A stretch of 8,881 nt of DNA from JAIPEI01 sp041685835 (GCA_041685835.1 JAWLEX010000120.1:1-8881), one strand, 5' to 3'; shown: positions 1-6,587, numbered from the stretch's first letter. Made by a program: numbers and translations. Notes: generated from the letters alone by a model not told the origin.

Positions 1-107
1 GGGGCAGAGGTTCGCATTTTTCCGACTCCTCCAGATTTTGAATTGAATGATTCCAATTGTAGCACTCAGAACCATAAAGTTCCATATTTACCCTACAATC
101 CTTATTC
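1..107. other. AT-rich stretch downstream of the zinc-finger gene, no gene seen
   Basis: I see no coding region here that resembles a protein family. The stretch lies just beyond the stop codon of the minus-strand zinc-finger gene. A 5-bp inverted repeat, AATTG / CAATT with an 8-base gap, sits around 41-58, but no T-run follows it in the minus-strand direction, so it is not a convincing terminator. Confidence 0.4.
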
Positions 108-341
108 TCAAGAAAAAACGATTATTGGTACTGAAATCGTCTCGTCGGGCACCAAATTGTCTTCCTGCCGCATCATTTCTCCAATCTTTTCAGCCCATTT
201 CCCCGGAACGTACTGCTCCCCGCACTGGCGGCACTGGTTCAGGGGAATTCCCCTGAAGATAATCATACTCCCGTCTTTCTTGGTCATTCGGACAGAACCG
301 ATGGTCTGAGTCACCTCGCCCCCGCATTCAAAACACTTCAT
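108..341 (-). CDS. YgiT-type zinc-finger protein, probable antitoxin partner
   Basis: This 77-residue protein begins MKCFECGGEV. It carries two CxxC pairs, CFEC near residues 3-6 and CRQC near residues 33-36, the latter followed by GEQYVPGKW. That is the pattern of YgiT-type zinc-finger domains, as in the N-terminal half of the antitoxin MqsA. The start at 341 is preferred because its ATG overlaps the stop codon of the upstream DUF4258 gene (shared bases ATGA, 338-341) and has a strong GAGGAGGG ribosome site about seven bases upstream. An in-frame ATG at 374 would lie inside the upstream gene without such a site. MqsA has a C-terminal helix-turn-helix that represses its operon. Here the protein ends about 25 residues after the second zinc knuckle, so no DNA-binding domain is present. 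By analogy it would bind and neutralise the DUF4258 protein. The antitoxin role is inferred from family and pairing, not shown. Confidence 0.85.
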   Translation of the reverse strand: MKCFECGGEVTQTIGSVRMTKKDGSMIIFRGIPLNQCRQCGEQYVPGKWAEKIGEMMRQEDNLVPDETISVPIIVFS

Positions 342-670
342 TTTACAACCCTCCTCGTTCTTGGGTCGACCCATTCTGAGGCATCCGGTTCATACACCGT
401 AATCACCCACAACACGTCAAAAGCCTGACCGCATGAAACGTGAATGTCCTTTCCAAGGTGGGACTTGCCATATACAAGGCAGCTATGGCCTCTCTTATCC
501 TCTGGATAGTCCTCAACGATCTCTCCATCCAGAAGCGCCTCTTTAACCTCAAGCGGATCGATCCCACGCGTAGAGGCCCTCTCCAGTGCGTGGAGACTGA
601 GCTGATAGTTTCCGGCAGTTACCTGCTGCTTAATCCATCCTATGTCCATCAATTTCTTCCGCTTCTCCAT
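338..670 (-). CDS. DUF4258 family protein, probable toxin of a TA pair
   Basis: This 110-residue protein has the DUF4258 pattern: an early SLHALERASTRGI segment (about residues 25-37, of the S-x-H-A-x-x-R type), an EIVEDYPEDKRGHSCLVYG strand region (50-68), then HVSCG and LWVITVYEPD leading to a basic C-terminus (WVDPRTRRVVK). DUF4258 proteins are small, fold-related to RelE/MqsR-like toxins, and often sit directly upstream of a YgiT-type zinc-finger gene, as here. Toxin-first order matches mqsRA. The gene overlaps its partner by four bases (ATGA), so the two are translationally coupled. The start is uncertain. ATG at 670 has no clear ribosome site, and an in-frame ATG at 649 (MDIGWIKQQ, 103 residues) is preceded by GGAAG and resembles the usual start of the family. 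RNase or other toxic activity is an inference; no catalytic set can be assigned by eye. Confidence 0.82.
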   Translation of the reverse strand: MEKRKKLMDIGWIKQQVTAGNYQLSLHALERASTRGIDPLEVKEALLDGEIVEDYPEDKRGHSCLVYGKSHLGKDIHVSCGQAFDVLWVITVYEPDASEWVDPRTRRVVK

Positions 671-713
671 CAGGGGAAATCAAGATGCATTCACAAAAGC
701 GTCCCCCTAGACT

Positions 714-743
714 ATTATCCGTCACTTGGGCATCCGACGTCAA
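714..743 (-). promoter_or_regulatory. Sigma70-like promoter of the DUF4258/zinc-finger pair
   Basis: Read on the minus strand, TTGACG (738-743) is followed after exactly 18 bases by GATAAT (714-719); each hexamer matches the consensus at five of six positions. Transcription would start near 707, giving a leader of about 37 bases before the ATG at 670. The -35 box includes the stop codon of the upstream ATPase remnant, so the pair has its own promoter rather than depending on that gene. I see no clear operator palindrome over it. Confidence 0.6.
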
Positions 744-1052
744 CGTGTCTTCCGGCCAGCAATTCTAATTTTGGTCAAAGCGTTGAGTGGCCCGGGAGCG
801 CAATACGTTAGCTTGGCTTGGTCCAGAAAGGCACTGCCCACGTTTTCCGCCCAGCCGGCGGCGGGCATACTCCGCAGCGCCTCCCGGGCTTCCGGAGCGT
901 CCAGGTTTATGTAAGGAAGGTCAGGGTATGTCTTTCTTGAAAGGGTGGTTTTTCCTGCCTGCCTGGCGCCCGTGAGAATAACCACGCGCCTTTTCCGAAG
1001 GTTCAGGCAAATGGCGGGTAAGAAACCTGTAACACTGTAAATTATCAGACAT
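740..1052 (-). pseudogene. Decayed AAA/DUF4143-type ATPase, frameshifted N-terminal fragment
   Basis: The minus strand encodes the start of an AAA ATPase of the AAA_14/DUF4143 type. An ATG at 1052 opens MSDNLQCYRFLTRHLP, typical of the family's N-terminus. The next recognisable part, LRKRRVVILTGARQAGKTTL with its Walker A motif (GARQAGKTT), lies in another frame. Reading GAACCTTCGG at about 1004-995 as GACCTTCGG restores HLPDLRKRR, so a one-base insertion is likely near 1002-1003. Homology continues through YPDLPYINLDAPEAREALRS to FLDQAK, where the expected Walker B (LDEAQ-like) has lost its acidic residue. After that come about 23 unrecognised codons and a stop at 740. A full protein is around 380-400 residues; here only about the first quarter survives, without the rest of the ATPase or the DUF4143 domain. 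These ATPases are common accessory genes of uncertain role. The gene diverges from rplU. Confidence 0.75.
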
Positions 1053-1117
1053 GATCGTAAGTTATTCAGGCAATAAATCGGGATTCTTAAAGGTTTTATG
1101 GGCCGGGCTTTTTGCGG

Positions 1118-1149
1118 TTGACAATCGGCGCCTTGAATTTTAGTATAAA
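1118..1149 (+). promoter_or_regulatory. Promoter of the rplU-rpmA-obg cluster
   Basis: A perfect -35 box TTGACA lies at 1118-1123. The -10 is either TAGTAT (1141-1146, 17-base spacer, four of six matches) or TATAAA (1144-1149, 20-base spacer, five of six). Either places transcription start about 25-30 bases before the rplU ATG, leaving room for a ribosome site but no long leader or riboswitch. It is the only strong promoter-like pair I see upstream of the housekeeping cluster. Confidence 0.6.
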
Positions 1150-1180
1150 TGGTTCCGACTTCAACAAGGAGAGAGAATCC

Positions 1181-1495
1181 ATGTATGCGATATTTCAGAG
1201 TGGCGGCAAACAGCACAAGGTGTCAGCCGGTGACGAGGTCAGGGTGGAAAAACTCCCCGGAGAGGCGGGGGAGGATGTGGTGTTCGATCGAATCCTCCTG
1301 GCCTCGGACGGAGAGAACGTCCATGTGGGAAGCCCCTATCTGGGCAATGTGCGTGTAAAGGGCCGGATAGCCAGGCAGGGGAAGAACAAGAAGATCGTCG
1401 TTTTCAAGTACAAGAGGCGGAAGGGCTATCGCAACACCCGGGGCCACAGGCAGCCTTACACCCTGGTGAGGATCGATGATGTGGAGATGGCTTAA
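1181..1495 (+). CDS. rplU: 50S ribosomal protein L21
   Basis: The 104-residue product is ribosomal protein L21, a component of the large subunit that binds 23S rRNA. It starts MYAIFQSGGKQHKV, the standard L21 N-terminus, and carries the family signature near the C-terminus (KYKRRKGYRNTRGHRQPYT, residues 77-95). Length is normal for bacteria (about 103). The ATG at 1181 is chosen because AAGGAGAG (1166-1173) sits about seven bases upstream; a TTG further upstream at 1112 would place the start inside the promoter and add residues foreign to the family. L21 followed by L27 and Obg is a widely conserved order. It is the first gene of the plus-strand cluster, directly behind the promoter at 1118-1149. 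Confidence 0.98.
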   Translation: MYAIFQSGGKQHKVSAGDEVRVEKLPGEAGEDVVFDRILLASDGENVHVGSPYLGNVRVKGRIARQGKNKKIVVFKYKRRKGYRNTRGHRQPYTLVRIDDVEMA

Positions 1496-1529
1496 GGGCT
1501 GTGATGGTGACGGTGTATGTGTCAGTGAC

Positions 1530-1560
1530 GGTTTTATCTGAAAACCCTTCTTTCTTTTTG
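1530..1560 (+). terminator. Weak hairpin with pyrimidine/T tail between rplU and rpmA
   Basis: GGTTTT (1530-1535) pairs with AAAACC (1541-1546) across a five-base loop, followed by a pyrimidine-rich tail ending in TTTTT (1547-1559). The stem has only two G-C pairs, so this is at most a leaky terminator or an mRNA processing/stability element. It lies in the unusually long 122-base gap between rplU and rpmA, which also has the near-repeats GGTGACGGT and AGTGACGGT just before it. The gap contains no prp/ysxB-type protease gene, which sits here in Firmicutes. Confidence 0.3.
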
Positions 1561-1617
1561 ACCAACAGCTCAGTAGATTAGCAGCTGATTTTCCGTGTTT
1601 TGAGGTGAGAGAATAAA

Positions 1618-1875
1618 ATGGCACACAAAAAAGCAGGCGGGAGCTCGAGGAACGGCAGGGACAGCGCAGGCCAGCGGTACGGCATCAAACGGTACGCCGG
1701 CCAGGCAGTGCGCGCGGGGAACATACTGGTGCGCCAGAAGGGGACCAGGATCCATCCAGGACAGAACGTCGGGCTGGGAAAGGACTACACCATCTTCTCA
1801 AAGATTGACGGTGTGGTCGCCTTTGAGCGCCTGGGAAAGACCAGGAAGAGGGTCAGCGTCTACACCGCCGCCTGA
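1618..1875 (+). CDS. rpmA: 50S ribosomal protein L27
   Basis: The 85-residue product is ribosomal protein L27, whose N-terminal tail reaches the peptidyl-transferase centre. It begins MAHKKAGGSSRNGRDS, the classic N-terminus with no cleavable extension, which fits the lack of a Prp protease gene nearby. The family signature GNILVRQKGTRIHPG is at residues 34-48, with GLGKDYTIFSKIDGVVAFE following. Length matches the family (about 85). A good ribosome site, GAGGTGA at 1602-1608, sits about nine bases upstream of the ATG. It lies 122 bases after rplU and 73 before obg, in the conserved L21-L27-Obg order. Confidence 0.98.
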   Translation: MAHKKAGGSSRNGRDSAGQRYGIKRYAGQAVRAGNILVRQKGTRIHPGQNVGLGKDYTIFSKIDGVVAFERLGKTRKRVSVYTAA

Positions 1876-1925
1876 AGCCTCCCCGTGCAATTCAGCCTCC
1901 TTGCCGCGCAAGCCCCCCGGGCCGG

Positions 1926-1943
1926 TCACCCTTTCCCGGTGAT
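1926..1943 (+). promoter_or_regulatory. Possible hairpin over the obg ribosome-binding site
   Basis: TCACC (1926-1930) can pair with GGTGA (1938-1942) across a seven-base loop, and one G-U pair extends it. The only Shine-Dalgarno-like sequence before the obg ATG at 1949 is GGTGAT, so this small stem would cover it. The structure is short and may be chance. Confidence 0.25.
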
Positions 1944-1948
1944 AAGAC

Positions 1949-2983
1949 ATGCGATTCCTTGATGAAGCGGTCATTACGGTCCGGTCCGGCGACGGCGGCA
2001 GGGGGTGCGTCAGCTTCCGCAGGGAGCGGTTCATCCCCAAAGGGGGTCCTGACGGCGGGAACGGGGGCAGGGGCGGCAGTGTCTTTGTGGAGGGCGCGGC
2101 ACGGCTCCATACCCTTGGGGATTTCAGCTCGAAAAGATTTTTCAATGCCCGGAGAGGCGGGCCCGGCGCGGGCAGGAACCGCACTGGAAAAGACGGGCTG
2201 GACGTGGTGATCTCGGTCCCCCTCGGCACGGTCATCCAGGACGAGGACACCGGCGAGATCCTGGCGGATCTTGTTCAAGAGGGGGAGCGCATAATGATCG
2301 CGTCGGGAGGGCGAGGCGGCAAGGGCAACTCTCACTTTGCCACGTCCACCCGCAGGTCCCCCCGATTCGCCCAGCCGGGCCTTCCCGGAGAGACGCGCAG
2401 GCTCAGGCTGTCTCTCAAACACCTTGCCGAGATTGGTATTGTGGGGCTTCCCAACGCCGGAAAATCCACCCTCCTTTCCCGCTTAACCGCTGCAACACCC
2501 GAAACGGCCGACTACCCATTCACCACCCTGACTCCCAACCTGGGGGTGCTGGCCTATGACGACGGCGAGGCCTTGACCGTGGCGGATATTCCAGGGATTA
2601 TTGAGGGTGCGAGCCGGGGAAAGGGCCTGGGCATCCGCTTTCTGAAACATATCGAGCGGACGCGGCTCCTGCTTCACCTGGTGGATGCCGCAACAGGGCC
2701 TTCATCTCACCCGCCCGTTGAGGCGTACCTCTCGGTTCGAGCCGAGATGGGACAGTACAGCACGGCCCTGCTCGAAAAAGAGCAGATCGTGCTGCTCAAC
2801 AAGGTGGACACACTCCCGGCCGGCCGCCTGCCGGAAGTGGATGAATTTCGGCGGTCATTCGAGGAAAAAGGTTTGACGTGCCTGGCGATTTCGGCCCTGG
2901 AGGGCCAAGGCCTGAACGAACTGAAAACCGTGCTCAGAAGGAAGCTGATCCATGAAGACCGGGAGCAGGAACAACGCCGATAG
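1949..2983 (+). CDS. obgE: Obg-family ribosome-assembly GTPase
   Basis: This 344-residue protein is Obg (CgtA/ObgE), a GTPase that binds the 50S particle late in assembly and links growth to GTP/(p)ppGpp levels. The glycine-rich Obg fold fills residues 1-158 (GDGGRGCVSFRRERFIPKGG, GGNGGRGG, GGRGGKGNSHF). The G domain follows: G1 GLPNAGKST (166-174), G2 FTT (191-193), G3 DIPG (213-216) with IIEGAS, G4 NKVD (284-287), and G5 SAL (315-317). The chain ends shortly after the G domain with a charged tail and lacks the C-terminal OCT domain of B. subtilis Obg. The start MRFLDEAVITV matches the family start, though its ribosome site (GGTGAT) is weak. Its last 32 bases overlap proB, indicating coupled translation. 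Confidence 0.97.
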   Translation: MRFLDEAVITVRSGDGGRGCVSFRRERFIPKGGPDGGNGGRGGSVFVEGAARLHTLGDFSSKRFFNARRGGPGAGRNRTGKDGLDVVISVPLGTVIQDEDTGEILADLVQEGERIMIASGGRGGKGNSHFATSTRRSPRFAQPGLPGETRRLRLSLKHLAEIGIVGLPNAGKSTLLSRLTAATPETADYPFTTLTPNLGVLAYDDGEALTVADIPGIIEGASRGKGLGIRFLKHIERTRLLLHLVDAATGPSSHPPVEAYLSVRAEMGQYSTALLEKEQIVLLNKVDTLPAGRLPEVDEFRRSFEEKGLTCLAISALEGQGLNELKTVLRRKLIHEDREQEQRR

Positions 2984-4151
2984 GGCGGTGACAAGGCATG
3001 CCATCCTGTCGCCTGTAAGGCGGCTGGTCATCAAGGTCGGAAGCGGGGTCCTTACGGCGGAGGATGGACTCAATACAAAGGTGATGTCCGACCTTGCCGC
3101 CGAGATCATGGCCCTCAGAAGGGACGGCAAGGAGGTCATCCTTGTGTCTTCGGGCGCCATCGCCTCCGGGCTTCGCAAGGTCGGCATGAGCAGGCGGCCC
3201 AAGTCCATTTCCCAGCAGCAGGCCATGGCGGCCATCGGGCAGAGCAGCCTGATGCGTGTCTGGGAGAACTCCTTTGCGCCTCACGGTCAGAAGGTGGCCC
3301 AGATTCTTCTGACCCGGGACGACCTGACCCACAGGGGCCGTTACCTGAACGCACGGAACACAATCTTTGCGCTGCTCGGCTGGAAAGTCCTTCCCATCAT
3401 CAACGAGAACGACACTGTGGTGGTGGACGAGATCAAGTTCGGCGACAACGACAACCTGGGCGCCATGGTCACGAACCTGACCGAGTCCCACCTGCTGGTA
3501 AACCTGACGGACATCAGCGGCCTGTACGACAAGGATCCGCGCACCAACAAGGACGCCAGCCTCATCGGCCTGGTGGACGAGATAAGCCGTGACATCGTCA
3601 AGTACGCCGGTTCCATTCCAGGCTTTTTGGGCACCGGAGGCATGGCGAGCAAGATTCGGGCCGCTGAAAAGGTCTCCCATGGAGGCGTCCCCACGATTAT
3701 CGCCAACGGACTCAGGCCGGGGATCCTCGGGCGCATTTTCAGTGGGGATAAAGAGGGCACCCTGTTCCTGCCCAGGGACATACCCCTTCGCAGCAGGAAA
3801 CACTGGATTGCCTTCACCAAGGCCCCGCGCGGGGTGCTGGTAATCGACGAGGGGGCGGAGAATGCCATTCTAGGCAACGGCAAGAGCTTACTACCGTCGG
3901 GCGTTCGTGAAGTCCAGGGCCGTTTCAGCCTCGGGGACAAGGTCGCCGTGGTGGACGGAAGCGGTCACGAACTGGCCGTGGGCATGGTAAACTACCACTC
4001 CGGGGATATTCGAAAGATCATGGGTCTCAAGAGCCATGATATCGAGGGCGCACTGGGATTCAAGCACGAGGACGAGGTGATTCACCGGGACAATCTGGTT
4101 GTGACCAGGGAGCTGGAGGAAGAGGACGGGGTCTGCAGGCTGACGAAGTAA
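2952..4151 (+). CDS. proB: Glutamate 5-kinase with PUA domain
   Basis: This 399-residue protein is glutamate 5-kinase, which phosphorylates glutamate to gamma-glutamyl phosphate, the first and feedback-controlled step of proline synthesis. The amino-acid-kinase domain shows KVGSGVL (28-34), VSSGAIASG (65-73), INENDTV (150-156), GDNDNLGA (164-171), LTDISGLYDKDPR (185-197) and GTGGMASK (227-234). A PUA domain covers about 294-375 (DEGAENAILGNGKSLLPSGV and HRDNLVV). It is about 30 residues longer than E. coli ProB, mostly from a basic N-terminal extension and an acidic tail. The ATG at 2952 lies inside obg and has AGAAGGAAG upstream. A GTG at 2988 just past the obg stop is an alternative that removes 12 residues. 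proA is not adjacent, so the next pathway enzyme must be encoded elsewhere. Confidence 0.97.
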   Translation: MKTGSRNNADRAVTRHAILSPVRRLVIKVGSGVLTAEDGLNTKVMSDLAAEIMALRRDGKEVILVSSGAIASGLRKVGMSRRPKSISQQQAMAAIGQSSLMRVWENSFAPHGQKVAQILLTRDDLTHRGRYLNARNTIFALLGWKVLPIINENDTVVVDEIKFGDNDNLGAMVTNLTESHLLVNLTDISGLYDKDPRTNKDASLIGLVDEISRDIVKYAGSIPGFLGTGGMASKIRAAEKVSHGGVPTIIANGLRPGILGRIFSGDKEGTLFLPRDIPLRSRKHWIAFTKAPRGVLVIDEGAENAILGNGKSLLPSGVREVQGRFSLGDKVAVVDGSGHELAVGMVNYHSGDIRKIMGLKSHDIEGALGFKHEDEVIHRDNLVVTRELEEEDGVCRLTK

Positions 4152-4171
4152 GAGTTTGCGGGTGTGTAGGT

Positions 4172-4193
4172 GGAGGTGGAGGTGTAAGGTTTG
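4172..4193 (+). promoter_or_regulatory. Doubled Shine-Dalgarno deciding the TTG start of nadD
   Basis: GGAGGT occurs twice in tandem (4172-4177 and 4178-4183). The second copy is seven bases from the TTG at 4191, the expected spacing. No ATG or GTG lies nearby in frame, and the nucleotide-binding motif starts only six codons in, so TTG is the natural start. The surrounding GTGTAGGTGGAGGTGGAGG is a short G/T-rich repeat that supplies the ribosome site. Confidence 0.7.
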
Positions 4194-4847
4194 AGGCTGG
4201 GCATTCTGGGAGGCACATTCGATCCGGTTCACCTGGGGCACCTGCGAATGGCCCTGGAGACGGCCGAGGAGCTGACCCTCGACCGAATGTGCCTCGTACC
4301 CTCATCAATGCCTCCGCACAAGGGCGGGACGGCGGAGGCCTCTTTCGCCGACCGTACGGCCATGGCGCGTATTGCGGTTCGCGGGGCCCCCTTGCTGGAT
4401 GTGCTGGACCTGGAGGGCCGCAGGAGGGGTGTATCCTACACGATTCTCACTCTTCGGGAGCTCCATGACGAATATCCCGGCGGGCTGGAGCTCTATTTCG
4501 TTGTAGGGACGGATGCGTTTTTCGAGATCGGCACCTGGAAAGAGTACAGGTCGCTGTTCGACTATGCCCACTTTGTCCTTATAGATCGGCCCGGAGTCTC
4601 CCCCGGAGTCCTGGAACCGTTCATCCAAGACCTCGACATAGGGGCAATCAGGACCGCTCCGGGGGTGTTCCGGGTGGGCAACTCGGGAAACAGCCTGATC
4701 AGGAGACAGGGCACATTCATGGGCGTCTCTTCGACCCAGGTGAGGGATGCCGTGGCACGGGGAAAATCCATTCGATTTCTGGTGCCTGAAGAGGTTGAAC
4801 GGTATATAATAGAAAAGGGGTTGTATCTCTCGCATGGAGAGTCTTGA
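4191..4847 (+). CDS. nadD: Nicotinate-nucleotide adenylyltransferase
   Basis: This 218-residue protein is NadD, which joins ATP and nicotinate mononucleotide to make deamido-NAD, the penultimate step of NAD synthesis. The nucleotidyltransferase motif GGTFDPVHLGHL (7-18) carries both histidines of the HxGH signature. PPHK (41-44), the RRGVSYTILTLREL segment (78-91), VGTDAF (105-110) and the C-terminal GVSSTQVR (178-185, the ISSTxxR motif) are all present, so the enzyme looks intact. Length is typical (about 190-220). It starts with TTG, supported by an ideal GGAGGT. It lies 39 bases after proB, and its end overlaps rsfS by 14 bases. The nadD-rsfS pairing is conserved in many bacteria. Confidence 0.96.
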   Translation: MRLGILGGTFDPVHLGHLRMALETAEELTLDRMCLVPSSMPPHKGGTAEASFADRTAMARIAVRGAPLLDVLDLEGRRRGVSYTILTLRELHDEYPGGLELYFVVGTDAFFEIGTWKEYRSLFDYAHFVLIDRPGVSPGVLEPFIQDLDIGAIRTAPGVFRVGNSGNSLIRRQGTFMGVSSTQVRDAVARGKSIRFLVPEEVERYIIEKGLYLSHGES

Positions 4848-5214
4848 CAAGGCTTTGCTTTCCCTGAAGTTCGTTCGAGAGCGAAAGGCCCTCGAGCCGG
4901 TCCTGTTCGATGTGGGCGGACTGACCTCGTTTGCGGACTACTTCCTCATCGTGGCGGGCGGCTCTACGCGGCAGGTCCAGGCAATCACGCGTCACCTGGT
5001 CCGGAGCATGCGTGAGTCAGGGTGGCACGCCCACGGGGTGGAAGGGGAGCAGGAAGGTCAATGGGTCCTGGTGGATTACGGGGACGTGGTTGTACATGTA
5101 TTCTATGAACCGGTTCGGGTCTTTTACGACCTGGAGAGCCTATGGATAGAGGCGCCCAGGGTGGATACGGGTGAGGAAGCAGAGGGATCGAATGGAGACG
5201 AGACAGGCACCTAG
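4834..5214 (+). CDS. rsfS: Ribosome silencing factor RsfS (Iojap/YbeB family)
   Basis: This 126-residue protein is the ribosomal silencing factor, which binds L14 on the 50S subunit and blocks subunit joining when nutrients are short. Family motifs are clear: TSFADYFLIVAGGSTRQVQA (31-50), HGVEGEQEGQWVLVDYGDVV (67-86), then HVF and the RVFYDLESLW segment (95-104). The core ends near residue 107, followed by a polar, acidic tail. The ATG at 4834 is within nadD, with AAGGGG about 14 bases upstream, a loose ribosome site consistent with coupling to nadD translation. The following protease gene starts inside this gene's end with a 23-base overlap. Confidence 0.96.
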   Translation: MESLDKALLSLKFVRERKALEPVLFDVGGLTSFADYFLIVAGGSTRQVQAITRHLVRSMRESGWHAHGVEGEQEGQWVLVDYGDVVVHVFYEPVRVFYDLESLWIEAPRVDTGEEAEGSNGDETGT

Positions 5215-6583
5215 GATCATGGCACGCCTCCTTTGTCTTTGCCTGGTGACGGCGGTCCTGTTCGCTCCGCAGACGGGAAACGCACTGAGCCTGGAAGAAG
5301 AGGAAAAGCTGGGCAAGGAGTTTGTCGCGGACCTCAAAAATTTTTTCACCTTTGTCGAGGACGAGTTCGCCCTGGACTATATAAACGAGCTTGGCGATTA
5401 CCTGGCAGGGCCGGTGGATGCGAAGCCCTTTCCCTTCAGGTATTACCTCATCAAGAAGAACGATCTGAACGCGTTCGCCGGCCCGGGGGGGCACATCTTC
5501 TTTTTCACCGGTCTTATCGAGTCCATGGAGACCGTGGACGAACTGGCGGCCGTGGCCAGCCACGAGATGGCCCATATCTCGGCGAGGCATCTTTCCAAGC
5601 GCATAGAACAGAACAAGAAGCTCGGCCTGGCCACCATGGCCGGCATGCTGATCGGGGCCCTGATCGGCGGGGAGGCGGCCTCTGCCATCATGATCGGTAC
5701 GGCGGCGGCCGGGGCCCAGGCCCAACTGTCCTTCAGCCGGGCTGACGAACGTCAGGCCGATCAGCTGGGGTTCTCCTACATGCGCAAGTCCGGGTTCGAT
5801 CCCTCGGCCATGATCCAGGTCCTCAATAGCATGCAACGTGCCGAGATATATGGCACCGACCGGGTGCCCGCATATCTGCGCACGCACCCCACGGGTCCTG
5901 AGCGGATGACCAACATCGACAGTCTTGTTGCGGACGGAGGCGAACCGGTGGGCTCGGAAACCGAGAAGCGGCTCAGGGAGCAGTACCCGGTATTCCGGAC
6001 CCTCCTTGCGGCCCGCTACGGCGATCCTTCCTCAGCCAGGCGGCGGTTCCAGAACGCCCTCGAAGCAAACCCCTCCGATGCGCTCGCCCACTTCGGTCTG
6101 GGGCTGCTGGACAAGGAGGCATCAGAGTTCGGGTCGGCCGTGGAGCACCTGAGGCGGGCGCTGGAGATCCGTCCTGACCTGATACCCGTGCGCACCCACC
6201 TTGGAAAGGCATACCATTACAGCGGCCGGTATGAGAATGCGATTCCAGTCCTGGAAGGTGTTCTCAGAAAAGACCCTGAAAACCGGACGGCCCTTTTCAT
6301 GATGGCCTCTTCCCATCAGAACCTGAATGAGTATGCCCGGGCGGCCCGCATCTACGAGCGGCTCCTGACCATGGAGCCGGCGCGCAACGAGGTGTCCTAC
6401 AACCTCGGTATATGCTACGGTCGCATGGACCGCCTCGCGCTCGCCCACTACCACTTCGGGATCTATTTCATGAAGTCCGGGGCCCCGTCCAAGGCCCGGT
6501 TCCACTTCCAGAAGGCCGAGGAACTCGGCCCTCACGACACGTTCCTGCTCAACAGGATAAACAAGGCGAGAGAAGATCTTTAA
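5192..6583 (+). CDS. BepA-like periplasmic M48 metalloprotease with TPR repeats
   Basis: The 463-residue product combines an M48 zinc protease with tetratricopeptide repeats, the architecture of BepA (YfgC), a periplasmic protease-chaperone acting on outer-membrane beta-barrel assembly. An N-terminal signal peptide is visible: basic start (RQAPRIMAR), hydrophobic LLCLCLVTAVLFAP, and likely cleavage after GNA. The zinc site HEMAH is at about 124-128, and the third ligand is the glutamate of ADERQAD near 186. A glycine/alanine-rich segment between them (GMLIGALIGGEAASAIMIG) and a conserved THPTGPERM follow. TPR-like repeats fill about 285-455. Size matches E. coli BepA (487 residues). ATG 5192 is preferred over GTG 5171 because AGAGGG precedes it and the signal peptide is shorter. 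It overlaps rsfS by 23 bases and ends the cluster. It could also be described as a LoiP/BepA-type protein; its substrate is unknown. Confidence 0.92.
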   Translation: METRQAPRIMARLLCLCLVTAVLFAPQTGNALSLEEEEKLGKEFVADLKNFFTFVEDEFALDYINELGDYLAGPVDAKPFPFRYYLIKKNDLNAFAGPGGHIFFFTGLIESMETVDELAAVASHEMAHISARHLSKRIEQNKKLGLATMAGMLIGALIGGEAASAIMIGTAAAGAQAQLSFSRADERQADQLGFSYMRKSGFDPSAMIQVLNSMQRAEIYGTDRVPAYLRTHPTGPERMTNIDSLVADGGEPVGSETEKRLREQYPVFRTLLAARYGDPSSARRRFQNALEANPSDALAHFGLGLLDKEASEFGSAVEHLRRALEIRPDLIPVRTHLGKAYHYSGRYENAIPVLEGVLRKDPENRTALFMMASSHQNLNEYARAARIYERLLTMEPARNEVSYNLGICYGRMDRLALAHYHFGIYFMKSGAPSKARFHFQKAEELGPHDTFLLNRINKAREDL

Positions 6584-6587
6584 TGGC

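Noticed and set aside
41..58. Minus-strand terminator for the TA-like pair
   Set aside because: Only a 5-bp AATTG/CAATT stem, with no T-run after it.
1112..1180. Extended start of rplU from a TTG at 1112
   Set aside because: It would begin upstream of the -35 box and add residues foreign to L21. The ATG at 1181 has a proper ribosome site.
1053..1216. Upstream extension of the ATPase frame to 1216
   Set aside because: It overlaps the rplU promoter and start region, and its translation is unrelated to the family. The true N-terminus starts at 1052 in a shifted frame.
2934..3803. Long minus-strand open frame opposite proB
   Set aside because: Shadow of proB in GC-rich DNA. Its translation resembles no family, and the plus-strand gene has all its motifs.
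4985..5887. 300-codon minus-strand open frame opposite rsfS and the protease gene
   Set aside because: It spans two convincing plus-strand genes and has low-complexity, proline/glycine/histidine-rich content without domains.
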